A DNA stretch of 64,000 bases from Channallabes apus (lineage: Eukaryota > Chordata > Actinopteri > Siluriformes > Clariidae). Shown in pieces: positions 35,901 through 47,827 of the stretch. The notes under the pieces were generated by a model. That model worked only from the letters and a program-made list of their open reading frames with translations. It did not search any database and had not been told where the DNA came from. Made by a program: the position numbers and the translations under genes. Location: positions 21,001 to 85,000 of the forward strand of contig CM060109.1 in NCBI GenBank assembly GCA_030522415.1, read 5' to 3'. How positions within the stretch are numbered: position 1 is the stretch's first letter; every line of letters starts with the position of its first letter.

Positions 35901-38900
35901 ACCAGCCGCGACGATGTCCATATACAGTAAAATAAACGCGCTACACACAAAACGTAAACAACGTAGCACCATTTTGGCTCCGGAGCGGCCGCTGCACGCT
36001 ACTGCCGCACCGCCATCTTGGATATTAGATGCCGTAGAAGTGTGTAGTGTTATGTTTCCTTTAAAGATGTCAGGAGTCGCACCATCGTTGGTGTGATCAT
36101 TAGAAGAGAGGCATATATTTTTCATGTTGAAGTGTGTATAAAATTTTTTGGCTGACTCTGTATGCATGTTATGAATAGAAACAGACTGAGAAACACATAC
36201 ACTCACACACACAACGATTGACAGACAGGAAAATCTTACATGTTTGATCTCCTCAAACGTTAGCGGCTTTAGAGACCTGACGGGACCCGGGGGTGATAAG
36301 ATCTCCAACAAACCACTGATATTACCAATCTATAACACATTTATTAGAAAAATTATGAAAAATAATAATACAGCTGTCTTTGTTCTAGTTTATTATTCAC
36401 TTAATTAAATCATTGAAAAAATACAACTGTGTGTTTTTATGTTGGTTTATGCACTTATCTAATTTATTAGATTATGTTACAAACATTCTTCACCTTTTGT
36501 AGCGCCACAAAACCGTATGCCATCTTCGGTACAGGTGGAGGCATCGGCCCGACTGGAATATCACGAAACTGAAAATATTTTAATTATTAATTATAGACAT
36601 ACAGGTGGAGAGATGACATTATCACAGTTAAACATGTCATTAACACACTATTTACTATTATAATAAACACAGTTTGAACACAATCTGTTTGGTGCCTGTA
36701 CTTCTTTTATGACGTCTCTGATGGCCAGCAGTTTGTCAGTCGGATCTCCAGCTTCTGATAGCGGAGCATCGTAATCATAACTCGTCACTACAGGACGGAA
36801 CCGTGTGTCATAATCAGCTCCTGAACATGAAATAAACACAAACAACCATGAAGAACTGTGCACAAGTCAACCTTGGGAGAAAAGATGATTACAAAGACAG
36901 CAATGAAGATTATTTAATGTGATTTCAAAGCCACACACCGTTCCAGTAACCAAAGTTTGTCCCTCCTTCAAACATGTACCTGAGAGAGAGGGGGGGCAGG
37001 ACAGAGGGAGAGAGAAGGAGGGGGAGATGGAGTGAGGGAGAGACAGAGAGAAGGAGAAGGGGAGGGAGAGAGAGAGAGAAGCAGAAGGGGAGGGAGAGAG
37101 AGAGAGAAGGAGAAGGGGAGGGAGAGAGAGAGAGAAGGGGAAGGGGAGGGACAGAGAGGGAGAGAGAAGGGGAAGAGGAGGGAGAGAGAGCGTTAAGTTA
37201 ACACTAGAAGTACCGAGCACCGGTCATTTGACTGCAATGGGGGGAAAAAAAAAATACTTCACACTCGATCAAACTCCAGGACCCTCCTTTCATAACTTTT
37301 CCTAGATCTGTGAGCTTAATCACCCTGCATGCTTACATTTTAAAAATCGCACCAGTAAAACCAGTATAAAGCTATTTTGCTCTTATTTACGTGAAATTGC
37401 TGACAGCTGCGTGTCGGCATGACGTTTCCTGTCTTTTCCAACCTGCGATTCTCATTTCTCTCAGCAGATGGCGCAAGGGATCGCGCATACTATCTATGCG
37501 GCATTCAGTGTGTAGGGTATATTGTCTATAGTGTCTCTAGGGTATATTCACCTCAGTTTAGCGTTAATTTTAATCAGTGTTGCTCTCATCTACTTTTGGA
37601 CACTCCGTTATCAGACTTGGATGCAGACGAACATGTCAGTCTGTTACAAAATGTCTGGCTTGATGTAATAGATGAAACTGCCCCTTTGAAGCCTCTTAAG
37701 CTCAAACCTACATCTGAAGTGTGGCATACTGCTGAGACTCAACTACTAAGGCAAACTTGTAGAAAGTCGGAGCGAAAATGGAAAAAACACAATTTACACA
37801 TTTCTCTACAGCTGTTCAAACAGTTTATTGGCTTATCAGAGAATAACAATCAGTCTAGATGCAAGATCCTGTTTTGAGTTATTAACTCTGTTGTCAATCT
37901 CCCGGTAAACACGATCAGTTGCTTCTGTCAACCTTTGTGACAGCTTTCTCAAGATTTTTTTAAAGACAAAGTAAGGAAACATGGTCTGGGAGCTTATTTC
38001 TCCTCCATCAAGCAGCCTGCTCCCCTGCCGTTGTCTGTATTTTGGAAAGTTTTTGAACCAGTTTCTATTCAGTCACTCAAAGGCACTATTGCTAAATTGA
38101 AACCATCTTCTCCATATGATGCTATTCATCCTAGATTTTTAAGACAAATTATTGATTCGGTTGGACCGGGCTTAGTGTCGTTTTTTTAATAAGTGCCTCT
38201 CAACAGGTGTGGTTCCTGCTAATTTGAAAGCGGCTACTCTTACTACTCTCCTCAAGAAGCCTTAGGTTAGGGTTAGATTCGATTTGTCTGTCCTAAAAAA
38301 TTCTCTCTGATCTACCATTTCTTTCTAAGATTTTAGAAAAGTCTTTTTTTTTTCAATCTTTTCTTGCCTTAAACAGTTTGTTCGAGCATTTTCAAACTGG
38401 TTTTAAGGTCGGCCCACAGTACTGAATATGCCCTATTGAGTGTGTTAAATGACATCTTTTTAGCCACTGATACAGGGGATTCTGTGGTCCTTGTTCTTTT
38501 AGACTTATCAGCTGCCTTCGACACTAGTCTATTTAATAATGTCGAATGGTTGATAGAGTCTTGGGTGGGTCTCCCTGGCATAGTTTTAAAGTGGTTTCAG
38601 TCATTTTTATCCGATAGGAAATATGTGGTTAGGCTAGGAGACTTCTCTTCATTGACTTCTACTTTCCCTTGTGGTCTACCACAAGGTTCTGTGTTGGCCT
38701 CCACTGTATTTTCATTGTACATGATACCTCTAGGCTCTGTTTTTAGGAAACATGGGGCATCATTTAATTTTTACGCTGATGACATGCAAATCTATTTACC
38801 TTTTAAAAAAATTATCGTTTGGGCATGAATGCTTTACCTTGTTTAGATGAAGTTTAATCTTGGTCATCTCAAAACTTCTTATCTCTAAATGAAAAGAAAA

Positions 38901-40193
38901 CTGAGGTGATAGTCTTCGGCCCTTCTGAACATATAAAGGCCCCTGATTTATCACCTTTATCAGCTTTTAGGTCCTTACAGGTTCGTAATTTGGGTGTCCT
39001 GTTAGATGACACATTAAACCTCGATAAACAAATTTACATTTACATTTTCGGCATTTGGCAGACGCTCTTATCCAGAGCGACTTAAATTTTTTAAAATCTC
39101 ATTATACATCTGAGCAGTTGAGGGTTAAGGGCCTTGCTCAAGGACCCAACAGTGGCAACTTGGTGGTTGTGGGGTTTGAACCTGGGATCTTCCGAACCGT
39201 AGTCCAATGCCTTAACCACTGAGCTACCCCTGACCCACAAATCTCAATCCGTGATCGGATCTAGCTTCTATCAGCTCCATACACTTGCAAAAATTAAACC
39301 TTTTCTCACTGACAAGACCCTGGAGATGGCCCTTCATGCTTTTATAACATCCCATCTCAACTATTGCAATTCTCTTTATTATGGCATCTCTAAATTCCCA
39401 AATTTCCCATCTTTAATTGGCCCAGAACACCGCTGTCAAATATCATATGACTCCGCTTTTGAAGGCCCTTCCTTGGCTACCTGTTCAATTCAGAATATAT
39501 TTTAAATTTGTATTATTTGTTTTTAAATCGTTACACCAGCAAGCACCCATCTATTTATCTGAATTGCTGCACCAATATACCCCCCTGAGAAGGTTGAGAT
39601 CGGGTGACCAGAACCTCCTCTTAATTCCACATTCCAGACTCAAGCGTAGAGATGACCGTGTGTTTTCGGTAATTGCGCCTCGTCTTTGGAATGACTTGCC
39701 AGTTGAAATCCGATTTGAGTCCCTTTTAAAAACTCATCTGGTGCTTTTCACTGGCCTACTTGGTTTTACTTTGCCTATCAATTTTTTTGTGTGTGTGTTT
39801 CTGTTTTGTTTCATTTAGGCTGTAATCATGTACTTTTATTTTATGATGTTTCTAAATGTACAGCACTTTGGTCAGTCTCGTAGCTGTTGTAAATGTGCTA
39901 TATAAATAAACTAAATTTAAACTTATTTGGTTAACACTAGAAGCGCCGAGTACCGTTCATCTGACACTCGATCAAATTCCAGGACCCTCCTTTCATGACT
40001 TTTCCTAGATCTGTGAGCTTAATCACCCAGCATGCTTACATTTTCAAAATCGCAGGCATGACATTTCCTGCCTTTTCCAAACTTTCTCATTTCTCTCAGC
40101 AGATGGCGCAAGGGATCGCACATACTACAGTAGCTATGCATCATTCAGTGTGTATATGTAACTATCTCAGGTTTCATTCCATATATGCAGTTC

Positions 40194-40224
<31 letters not shown>

Positions 40225-41773
40225 TGTATATGCTTCCGTGAAATATAGACAATTCCCCATTCATTCCCGCGTTGATAATCAATGATATTTTATAAGGAGA
40301 TTTAGGAATTTAGCTCTACTTCATTTTATAACGTTGAGAAAATTCATTAGTTTGTTCATTCTTTTTGAAGCTTCTGAACTTCTCTGATGTTTTTATTAGT
40401 GTGACAGTGCTTTAGAGGGAACAGGACCAGCGATTTAGTTCTGAACTCGCTTCTGTGAAATTATCGCTAGAACTATTTAATGACCCCTCCTGAGGATATA
40501 AAGCTTTATTATTGCGTTTGAATAAATCAGATCTACCACAACAGATGATAAACTATGCTATGTCAACCAAAGCAAACCATGATTATGCCTCATTTAGTTC
40601 AGTGTTGCTAGGCAATGGACCATGCACCTAATCGGCGGGAACGTGGTGCACTTGGCCGCAGTGTATTATAAACCTGCGGAATGTTTCACTGTTTATGCTC
40701 ACATAAGAATCATGTAAGAAAAGCAAGGGAAATGTGGAAGTGATATGTGGCCACTCAATGAGAACTAAACCAAAGATTTCGGTAACTCCACTGAGCAGTT
40801 GACACTAGTGACACTAAACAGCTGAACAACTTTACTCTTCCGTTTACCTCTGAGAAAAAAAAGCTGTATTTTGTTTGTTTATATTTAGAATTTTTATAAC
40901 ATACAAGAAGATAACAGTTTGGTCTGTGCAGTTAGTGCCCATGTAGAGAATAAATAAATGAGTAACATCTTCCAACCCCCTCTCAAGAGAGTGCCATAGT
41001 CCATTGTTAGTTTTAATGATTTGGCTGAAACATTTTATCACTAAGTACCCTAACACCATTGATCATGAGTTTCAGCTGAAACTAATTCTATACGTACATG
41101 TAACAGAAAATGCTGTGATGCTGTAACCTCTCACAGCCGGAGGTCTAGAGAGAGCTGATTGGCCAAGCTCTCTCAGAGGGGAGGAATGAAAGGTACTTAG
41201 TGCTCCCACATTAATCATGGCTCTACAGCCAATCAGAGGCGTCTGTGAACTCGCGCACGCAGAGGGAGCGGATAGCTGTCCTCCGAGTGTGTTACTCCGT
41301 CCCTAACGGTGCGTGAGCGAGCAGTTCAAAAAGATGCGGTCGGCTGGCGTCACGTGGTTCAGAGGAAACACGTGATAGTCTTCGCCTTCCCAACTGAGTG
41401 GTAGTGGTAGCCTTAATGTGGGAGCCCCCTAGTGACGAGGGGGAATTGGACACGACTAAATTAGGGAGGAAATCGGGGAAAAAAATCAGAAAAAAAAAAA
41501 GGAATTAGATGAAGAAGACAGTGTAGTTTAAATCTTGAGCGTACATGTTGACGTTAGCGCCCATGCTCAGCATGTCTCTCAACATCTTACTGACATTGTG
41601 TGTGTGGACGGAGGCGTGGTCGTCTCCCCAGTGATCCAGCCACCCTGTGTAAAACTCTGAGTTCACCTTAAAGACACAACACACACATATCATTCAGCGT
41701 CCTGCCTCTCTACTGCTTTAACACTCATTAACTACAACCACGCAACATCACAACCACTCTGTAGCTACAGATA

Positions 41774-41807
<34 letters not shown>

Positions 41808-44800
41808 AAAATATCTATTAACTCACCAGAGGGCCCTTGGACTCAAATCTCCTTTGGCGAAGGAAAGCATCACTGATGTTTGTGTCTAACAGAGAAACAG
41901 GAAGTTCTTACACACTGAGTAAAACGACGTTCAACTCCTCTACCTCCTCCAGCTCTGCCAACACACTCCAAATTAAACTGAATTCTGTGAAGGTCAAAGT
42001 TCACAACTGGTGTTGTTTATAAAAGTCTGAATAAACAACTAACATGACTGAGTCGTCTCTTTAAAGCTGAAGTGTTAATGATTTGTTTATGACTTGAAAT
42101 ATAACCATATAGTGTTTGTCTCAAAAGCAGGGATCAAACACACACACAGACCCGTGCCAAAGTCGATGGTGGCGTACAGCCCCTGCAGACTCCCACACGC
42201 CAGCTCTCTATCCGTATTTCCGTCGGTGGTGAACAAAACCACGTCCTTCCCCAGAAAGTTCCGGAACAGCAGTCGAAGAGACCGCATGTAGTTATGATCA
42301 CAGGCGAAGTAACTGCCATACTCATTTTCCACCTGCACACACACACACTTCAGTTTATCATGTTTATACTCTACGCTGTAATTAGTGTTCCTGTGACTAG
42401 CGTGACGCACCTGCACGGTGATGATGTTCCCGCCGTTCTGATAGAGCCACGGACGCATTTTAGTGAGCAGCACAGATAACCAATCACCTACAGCCTGCAT
42501 GAACTCTAAATACACACACACACACAGAGTCAGCAAGCTAAAATCACAGCTCTCTCATGTAAACACCTGGACGCTGACGTACCTGGATCTGCTGAGCGCA
42601 GGAGAATGTTACTGTTGTGGAGCAGCCATGCGGGAAGACCTCCCTACACACACACACACAGAGAGAGAGCATGCAGTCAGCATGTTTACATCATCCATAA
42701 GTACCAGTCATGTAATTAGTGTCTCTGCCTGGGATTAACTAATTTTGCTGATTTATGTAGAACTAACTACCATTAGCCCGTTAGTGTTACACATAAACTC
42801 CCTGTGAGATCGTCACAGTGTATTGTTAGAACTTACTGTAGGTTGTTCAGTGTCCTAGAACAGGATTTATGAAGACACTCAAGAGACAGAACAAACATGG
42901 AAGTTGCAGGTTCTAAGACATTTTAATAAGAACAAACTCGCGACTCGTCGTTTCCTCTTTTTTTAGACATCACTGTGTCTAACTTCTCCTTTTCATTTCC
43001 TCTTAAATAAACTGAGCACTAACCTCCAAGCATAAATACCTGTAACACTGAACACACACCCATACACACACACTATTAACAGAAGAAAACCCCAATAACC
43101 TGGAGGTCAAATTAACACCAAAGTCACACACACACACACACGGCCACCAGATATTCGGTTGAATATTCCTCAGCGAGTTCCACCTGCACACACTTTTCCT
43201 CTGTCTGGACATCTGACTCTCCTCAGGGCAGAATAAATGCGTTCAGGTAGATTTGTTGGTTTTCAGACCCGACGTTTCAGCACGTTCCTCAACTATTCCA
43301 GTGTCGACGTTACAAAATCTAAAGGTTATTCAGCTTCATCCCTTCCACACCCTGCTGTGACGTGTGCTGTTGTGTCTCTCTGGCTTTTCCGACAGCCATC
43401 CTGAAGGATCTCCATCTGTGCCCGGTCTGTCTCTCTGTAGTGTTGAATCTCAGGTTGTTTAGAGATGGTCTTCTCACATCAATTAGGACCTACACACAGC
43501 TCGTGTCAGGTCAGGACTGACGCTGCTTTGTCCCTGACATCGGACAACTCACAGTCCTCTGTCCAGAGCCTTTTGTTCTCCATGTCCACACTGAGGTTCA
43601 GTCAGACATCATTTTATCAAGACAAGGTTTATCGAGCCGCACAGAAAACTCACGAACGCAGCTTTTACACACTCAGTTTAAAGACTGATCTTCGTAACAA
43701 GCCTTTTCAAATGGAGGAGGATCCTTTTACCCTGCATGACTCAAATATGAGGAACTTAAACTTTAACCCAGGACTGAAAATGCTTACAAAATCACATAGG
43801 TATTCAGGGACAGGCATTAAAATGGTTTAGATCATATCTGTCTGATTGATACCATTTTGTAGATCTAAATAGAGAACCGTCTGGTGTAATGCCAGTGAAA
43901 TATGGGGTCCCACAAGGGTCAGTTTTAGGACCTCTGCTGTTCTCAATATACATGCTTCCCTTGGGTAACATCATTAGAAGACATGGGATTGGTTTCTATT
44001 GTTATGCTGATGATACCCAATTATATATCTCAACTAAACCAGACGAAATACCTAAGTTGTCTAGATTAACTGAGTGTGTCCAGGACATAAAAGATTGGAT
44101 GACCAATAACTTTCTTTTACTAAATTCAGATAAGACTGAGATATTACCAAAAACCAGCACACAACAGCTTTCACAATTCAGCCTGCGTTTAGAAGGATGT
44201 ACTGTTACTACCAGCTCAGCAGTAAAAGACCTGGGCGTAATATTAGACAGTAACTTGTCCTTTGAAAATCATATTTCCAATATCACAAAAACAGCCTTTT
44301 TCCATCTTAGAAATATTGCTAAACTAAGGAGCATCTTATCCATATCATATGCAGAAAAGCTAGTTCATGCATTCATGACCTCCAGACTGGACTATTGTAA
44401 TGCATTACTAGTTGGTTGTCCTGCATCCTCAATAAACAAGCTTCAGTTAATCCAAAATGCAGCTGCCAGGGTTCTCACTAGATCCAGAAAATATGATCAT
44501 ATAACCTCAATATTATCATCCCTGCACTGGCTACCTGTTCAGTTTAGAATAAATTACAAAATAGTATTACTTACATACAAGGCCTTAAATGGTTTAGCTC
44601 CCACATACCTAACCAGTGTTCTGATACGCTACAATCCACCACGCGCCTTAAGATCACAAAGCTCCGGACTTCTGGTAGTTCCCAGAATTTCAAAATCTAC
44701 AAAAGGGGGCGGGGCTTTTTCATATTTAGCTCCAACGCTTTGGAATAGCCTTCCAGACAGTGTTCGGGGAGCAGACACGGTTTCTCAGTTCAAAAGTAGA

Positions 44801-46500
44801 CTCAAGACGCATCTCTTTAATCTGGCATACACATAACTCATCCCATAATCTCATACTCCAGTACACCTATCCTGAATGGCAACTACGCTAATTCTCCCCA
44901 TCTGTTCTGTATTTCTCTACCCATCCCGAGGCATCGGGAGATTTTGCCAGCTTCAGTAGACAAAGGCCGACCCTGCGAGGTTCCTGAGGCATCCAGAGAA
45001 GGACCAGCTCCAGCTGGATTCAGCTTTATGATGGTTGGAGCTACACATGCTGCTCCTGTGCTTCCAGTGATCCAGACCTCATCTGCCCTCTGCACCTACT
45101 GACTCGTCCCTATGCTGAACTGGACTTCATGTTAATTTGAAGAACTTCTGTCATATTGAACTTTCAGCTGCATAACACACAAGATGTTATATAATTTCTA
45201 TCTGTTATCACCCAAATGAGGATGGGTTCCCTGTTGAGTCTGGTTCCTCTCAAGGTTTCTTCCTAATGCCATCTCAGGGAGTTTTTCCTTGCCAATGTCA
45301 CCATCACTCTTGGCTTGTTCATCAGAGACATTTCATTCATTCATCTCATTACTATCTAGACACATTTTTCTCACACATACACACTTTCTTTTTTTTTTAA
45401 AAATTCATTTTTGTGAAGCTGCTTTGAGACAATGCAATTGAATTGAATTGAAGAAGCTACTTGGATGAGTAGTGAAACATTTCTAGCTAACAAGAAAGAA
45501 GTCCGACTGACGTGACAATCTCACCTGCATGACTGAGGATCTTTACCGACATAAATATAAAAATCTGTAAAGTTAAACTAACACCACAACCTGATCCAGC
45601 AGATCTTATAGCTTCCATGTGGTCGTGTTCTGAAGAGCGATACTCGTGTTAATCACTTGTATACTTTATACAGTACATGTTTAACGCCATGCTGAGGGAT
45701 GAGACATATGGCCCTCACCATCTCCCACTCGGCGCAGATGTAGGGTCCGGGCCTCAGGACCACCAGCAGGCCCGTCTCATTGGCCAGATGAAGGAAATAC
45801 TCCAGATCTCTGTCTCCATCAAAGTGGTACACACCCTGCACTGGCTCATGGAAGTTCCAGGGCACGTACCTGTAGTAACAACAGTGTTAATGAACACAGC
45901 GCAGTGTAACACTGGAAACTCAGAGTCAGCTTTGGAAAAATTACCCTGAAATTAACATAAAATTTTATATTTTTTACAGCGATTCAATATTTTATCATCT
46001 TATTTTTATAACGTGATAAAGTTCAGAAACAATTAACTAATATTAATAATAATATTAGTTATTACATTGATTAACTTTATTTTTAGACTGACGTATCATT
46101 GACGTGTCTGTTCATTATAATTAGCAGTTTCTTAGGAAGCAGATCTTTGGTGTCCTTCATTACCATAGCAACTGTGAATAAGTTTTTCCCTTATAACGAC
46201 CTTCCTCTCACTATTCAGAGATTTCAACCTTCATCCTGACACGCTCCAATCCTCTGTCCTCCTCATTCTCCTTAACCCACCACCAAAATGTCTCTTACTC
46301 GCAGAAACCTCCACTCTATCACCACTTCCTCTGTGGCTCAGTTGGTTAAGGTTGTGGGTTAGTAGGTTGCGTCCTGTCTCCGTGTGTATGTTCTCCCTGT
46401 GCTTGGTGGGTTTCCTCCAGGTTCTCCGGTTTCCTCCCACAGTCCAAAGACATGCAGATTAGGATAACTGGCGTTCCCAAACTGCCTGTAGTGTGTGAAT

Positions 46501-46544
<44 letters not shown>

Positions 46545-47682
46545 ACTGCGATGGATTGGCAACCTGTCTCTCTCACCTTCCTGTCTATAATCATGCCGTT
46601 TTCAACCATCTTTGCTTCTAATTTCAAAAACCTTTCAACTTTCTAATGTTGTTAAGCTTGTCACAATAATTACACATAATAGTCAGCAGGTGGCGATGTA
46701 CTGCTTCAAATACTACAAACAGCTGTGGTATGTAACACAACACCAATACATGAAAACTGTATTTAAGAACAGTAATAAAGTAAACTTACATAGTTATCTT
46801 CCACCTTTGTACTCATCCTCGGGAACTTATTAACATACAGACTGATGAAGGCTAATGATTAATTATTTACTGATTAGTTACCTGTAAGAATTTTAACATT
46901 TTAACCGATAATGTTGCTTTCCATTTTGTTTATTAACTTGTACACCACAACAGAGCACCGGGCCGTGTATTGTTAGCGCTGTTGGTTTTGAACGAGGACA
47001 GAGAGAGAGATGAGAGCTATTTTTACAACAATATTGTTCTACATTACTCTATTTATTGAAATTATTTTTGCTTCATTAAAACAAGCTAAAAGGTGTCTTG
47101 ATATTGTTAATTGTTAATGATTAATTGATTATTGCTCGTTAGCGTGCCTAGGTAACACACACATGGCAATCTGGGCTTTTCAGTTTGAAGAGGCTCAAGG
47201 GGAAATAAAGGGGTTATGTGCTGTACAATAGCGCGTGCTTTATCTCCCAGAGAAACAGCATTGGACCCTCAGGACCCGGTCCCGGTCCAGGTCCCGGTCC
47301 AGGTCCCGGTCTTTACCTTCCGTGTCTTCTGTAGAATAAACCCTGCACTCAGTGTATTCCCCCTCAGTAAGTGTGGAGTGTGTGTGTGTGTGTCGGAGCA
47401 GCGTACACCTGGATGGCGTTAAGGCCGCTCATGTACATCTTCATCAGTCTGTCCCTCCAGGAGCAGCGCGAGACGCGGGAGTAGTGCACGCTGCCGGACA
47501 CGTAGCGGAAACTCTGTCCGTCTCTCCGGAAGCAGCCGTTAGTGTAGTCTATAGAGAAGGAGCGCTCCGTCTGCACACACACACACACACACACCTCAGA
47601 GCTTTAACTACACTCTTCATTCATATTCATAGCGTAATCATATTTTTTTAAATGTCACTGAAATATTTAACAACTTTTAAAT

Positions 47683-47727
<45 letters not shown>

Positions 47728-47827
47728 AGTGTGTATATTTGTGTGTGTGGTCTGCACTTACCGACACAATCATCATTCCCGCGGTGATAAACACACACGC
47801 GCACACACACAGGGGCAGTGACGTCAT
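29976..47827 (-). CDS. glb1: Lysosomal beta-galactosidase, complete 16-exon gene
   Basis: Exons in order: 47762-47827, 47407-47570, 45719-45869, 42583-42643, 42411-42505, 42152-42332, 41827-41885, 41545-41666, 36939-36979, 36702-36820, 36494-36568, 36240-36329, 32941-33054, 32703-32834, 32343-32561, 29976-30200. All have GT/AG borders and matching phase, giving 1914 nt, 637 residues. The start [17 protein letters not shown] is a signal peptide; the frame upstream has a TAG and no other ATG. Family 35 hydrolase blocks: [54 protein letters not shown] (acid/base Glu183), [14 protein letters not shown] (nucleophile Glu263; the 80-residue spacing equals human GLB1), TNFGYWNG, then the beta domains to [20 protein letters not shown]. 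It removes terminal beta-galactose from gangliosides and keratan sulfate in lysosomes. GLB1 fits better than GLB1L, which is the alternative. The C-terminus is shorter than human (677 aa). Confidence 0.93.
30336..31959 (+). mobile_element. Tc1-like transposon, copy B (in glb1 last intron)
   Basis: Same termini as copy A, TA at 30334-30335 and 31960-31961. Inserted between glb1 exons 15 and 16, antisense to the gene. Confidence 0.97.
30715..31739 (+). pseudogene. Tc1-like transposase, broken (copy B)
   Basis: [20 protein letters not shown] starts at 30715. The N-terminal paired HTH is intact to LNFAKK near 31120, where extra A bases (CTAAAAAAAAGATC) shift the frame. The catalytic part resumes and reads to the natural C-terminus KGGQTSY at 31739. 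It includes [21 protein letters not shown] (Pro to Thr) and [10 protein letters not shown] (Trp to Arg). A TAA follows DETKV where copy A has Glu; copy C has the same TAA. Confidence 0.93.
33447..33566 (+). repeat. 32-bp minisatellite in glb1 intron 12
   Basis: About three and a half copies of a unit containing GACACTCCCCACAGACATGG, almost without change. Confidence 0.85.
33720..36160. mobile_element. Mariner-like shell interrupted by a LINE (glb1 intron 12)
   Basis: Starts CAGAGTCAGCCAAAAATTTTA and ends with its inverted complement, with TA at 33718-33719 and 36161-36162. Only about 150 bp of its own sequence is left at the two ends; the rest is the LINE at about 33741-36030. Confidence 0.75.
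33741..36030 (-). mobile_element. Rex1/CR1-type LINE, nearly full span but decayed
   Basis: Minus strand. The 5' part has [20 protein letters not shown] near 35970, then EN-domain pieces [17 protein letters not shown] near 35540 and [19 protein letters not shown] near 35230. RT blocks lie in 33870-34490: [53 protein letters not shown]. The RT C-terminal half including FADD is missing; the fragment jumps to a 3' tail containing TTATTGTCACTTCAACCATA. Several stops and shifts. The same family continues at 51240 and 58945. Confidence 0.82.
36982..37197 (+). repeat. 216-bp polypurine (GAGA-rich) tract
   Basis: Almost uninterrupted A/G on the plus strand, GGGAGAGAGAGAGAGAAGG-like units repeated. 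It begins 3 bp from the acceptor of glb1 exon 9 (36979), so on the gene strand it is an exceptionally long polypyrimidine tract. Confidence 0.9.
37198..37550 (+). mobile_element. piggyBac-like end, copy 1 (truncated)
   Basis: TTAA followed by CACTAGAAGTACCGAGCACC. Shares GATCTGTGAGCTTAATCACC and CAGCAGATGGCGCAAGGGAT with the copy at 39931. TTAA plus CACTAGAA fits piggyBac-type insertion (inference). Runs into the LINE at about 37550. Confidence 0.55.
37550..39925 (+). mobile_element. L2-type LINE with SINE insertion (glb1 intron 8)
   Basis: ORF2 remnants: [20 protein letters not shown] at 37570, [17 protein letters not shown] near 38490, [20 protein letters not shown] at 38675 and [12 protein letters not shown] near 38770 (the FADD-box equivalent). 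After the SINE at 39030-39237 come [20 protein letters not shown] and the C-terminus [17 protein letters not shown]. The 3' end is GTGCTATATAAATAAACT. Frames are broken several times. Confidence 0.85.
39030..39237 (-). repeat. tRNA-derived SINE, family 2
   Basis: The head (GGGGTAGCTCAGTGGTTAAGG, pol III A box) is at the right and the tail AAGTCGCTCTGGATAAGAGC at the left, so orientation is minus. Inserted in the L2 LINE with a short ACAAAT-like duplication. Copies also at 50088 and 54500. Confidence 0.85.
39931..40200 (+). mobile_element. piggyBac-like end, copy 2
   Basis: TTAA then CACTAGAAGCGCCGAGTACC; same orientation as copy 1 at 37198. The right terminus was not recognised. A (CA)n runs from 40199. 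Confidence 0.5.
41130..41490. repeat. Fish interspersed repeat with GAATTGGACACGACTAAATT tail
   Basis: CG-rich 300 bp (CCAATCAGAGGCGTCTGTGA; GCGTCACGTGGTTCAGAGGA) ending in GGGGGAATTGGACACGACTA and an A-run. The tail type also appears near 57955. Resembles a SINE; the class is not certain. Confidence 0.45.
41775..41805 (+). repeat. (GT)n microsatellite, glb1 intron 7
   Basis: About 15 GT units between exons 7 and 8. Confidence 0.9.
43790..45460 (+). mobile_element. L2-type LINE with 3' UTR (glb1 intron 3)
   Basis: 5'-truncated element, antisense to glb1. RT C-terminal half, then a 600-bp 3' UTR with GATGGGTTCCCTGTTGAGTC and terminal (AATTG)n. Pieces of this 3' UTR occur on both sides throughout the window. 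Confidence 0.9.
43889..44836 (+). CDS. L2 LINE reverse transcriptase, C-terminal half, open
   Basis: 315 codons without a stop. [21 protein letters not shown] and [15 protein letters not shown] hold the RT catalytic Asp pair, then [54 protein letters not shown] and [20 protein letters not shown], the standard L2/Jockey-like RT tail. The endonuclease and RT fingers are absent, so it is a dead copy even though this part is intact. The MPVK start is arbitrary. Confidence 0.85.
   Translation: MPVKYGVPQGSVLGPLLFSIYMLPLGNIIRRHGIGFYCYADDTQLYISTKPDEIPKLSRLTECVQDIKDWMTNNFLLLNSDKTEILPKTSTQQLSQFSLRLEGCTVTTSSAVKDLGVILDSNLSFENHISNITKTAFFHLRNIAKLRSILSISYAEKLVHAFMTSRLDYCNALLVGCPASSINKLQLIQNAAARVLTRSRKYDHITSILSSLHWLPVQFRINYKIVLLTYKALNGLAPTYLTSVLIRYNPPRALRSQSSGLLVVPRISKSTKGGGAFSYLAPTLWNSLPDSVRGADTVSQFKSRLKTHLFNLAYT
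46328..46575 (+). repeat. tRNA-derived SINE, family 1 (with long (GT)n)
   Basis: Plus copy: TGTGGCTCAGTTGGTTAAGG head, then CCCACAGTCCAAAGACATGC, and a (GT)n of about 20 units at 46502-46541. In glb1 intron 2. Confidence 0.75.
47276..47315 (+). repeat. 12-bp minisatellite, glb1 intron 2
   Basis: Three tandem units of GGTCCCGGTCCA, about 90 bp downstream of exon 2 in gene direction. Confidence 0.8.
47692..47722 (+). repeat. (GT)n microsatellite, glb1 intron 1
   Basis: About 15 GT units in the 190-bp first intron of glb1. Confidence 0.85.
47819..47826. promoter_or_regulatory. CRE-like palindrome at the glb1 start codon
   Basis: A perfect TGACGTCA overlaps the ATG (47825-47827) of glb1, so it is partly coding. 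It matches the consensus for CREB/ATF proteins. Function is untested and could be chance. Confidence 0.3.

Noticed and set aside
29976..47827. Naming the galactosidase glb1l
   Set aside because: [18 protein letters not shown] and [13 protein letters not shown] are closer to GLB1, and 16 coding exons fit GLB1; kept as the stated alternative.
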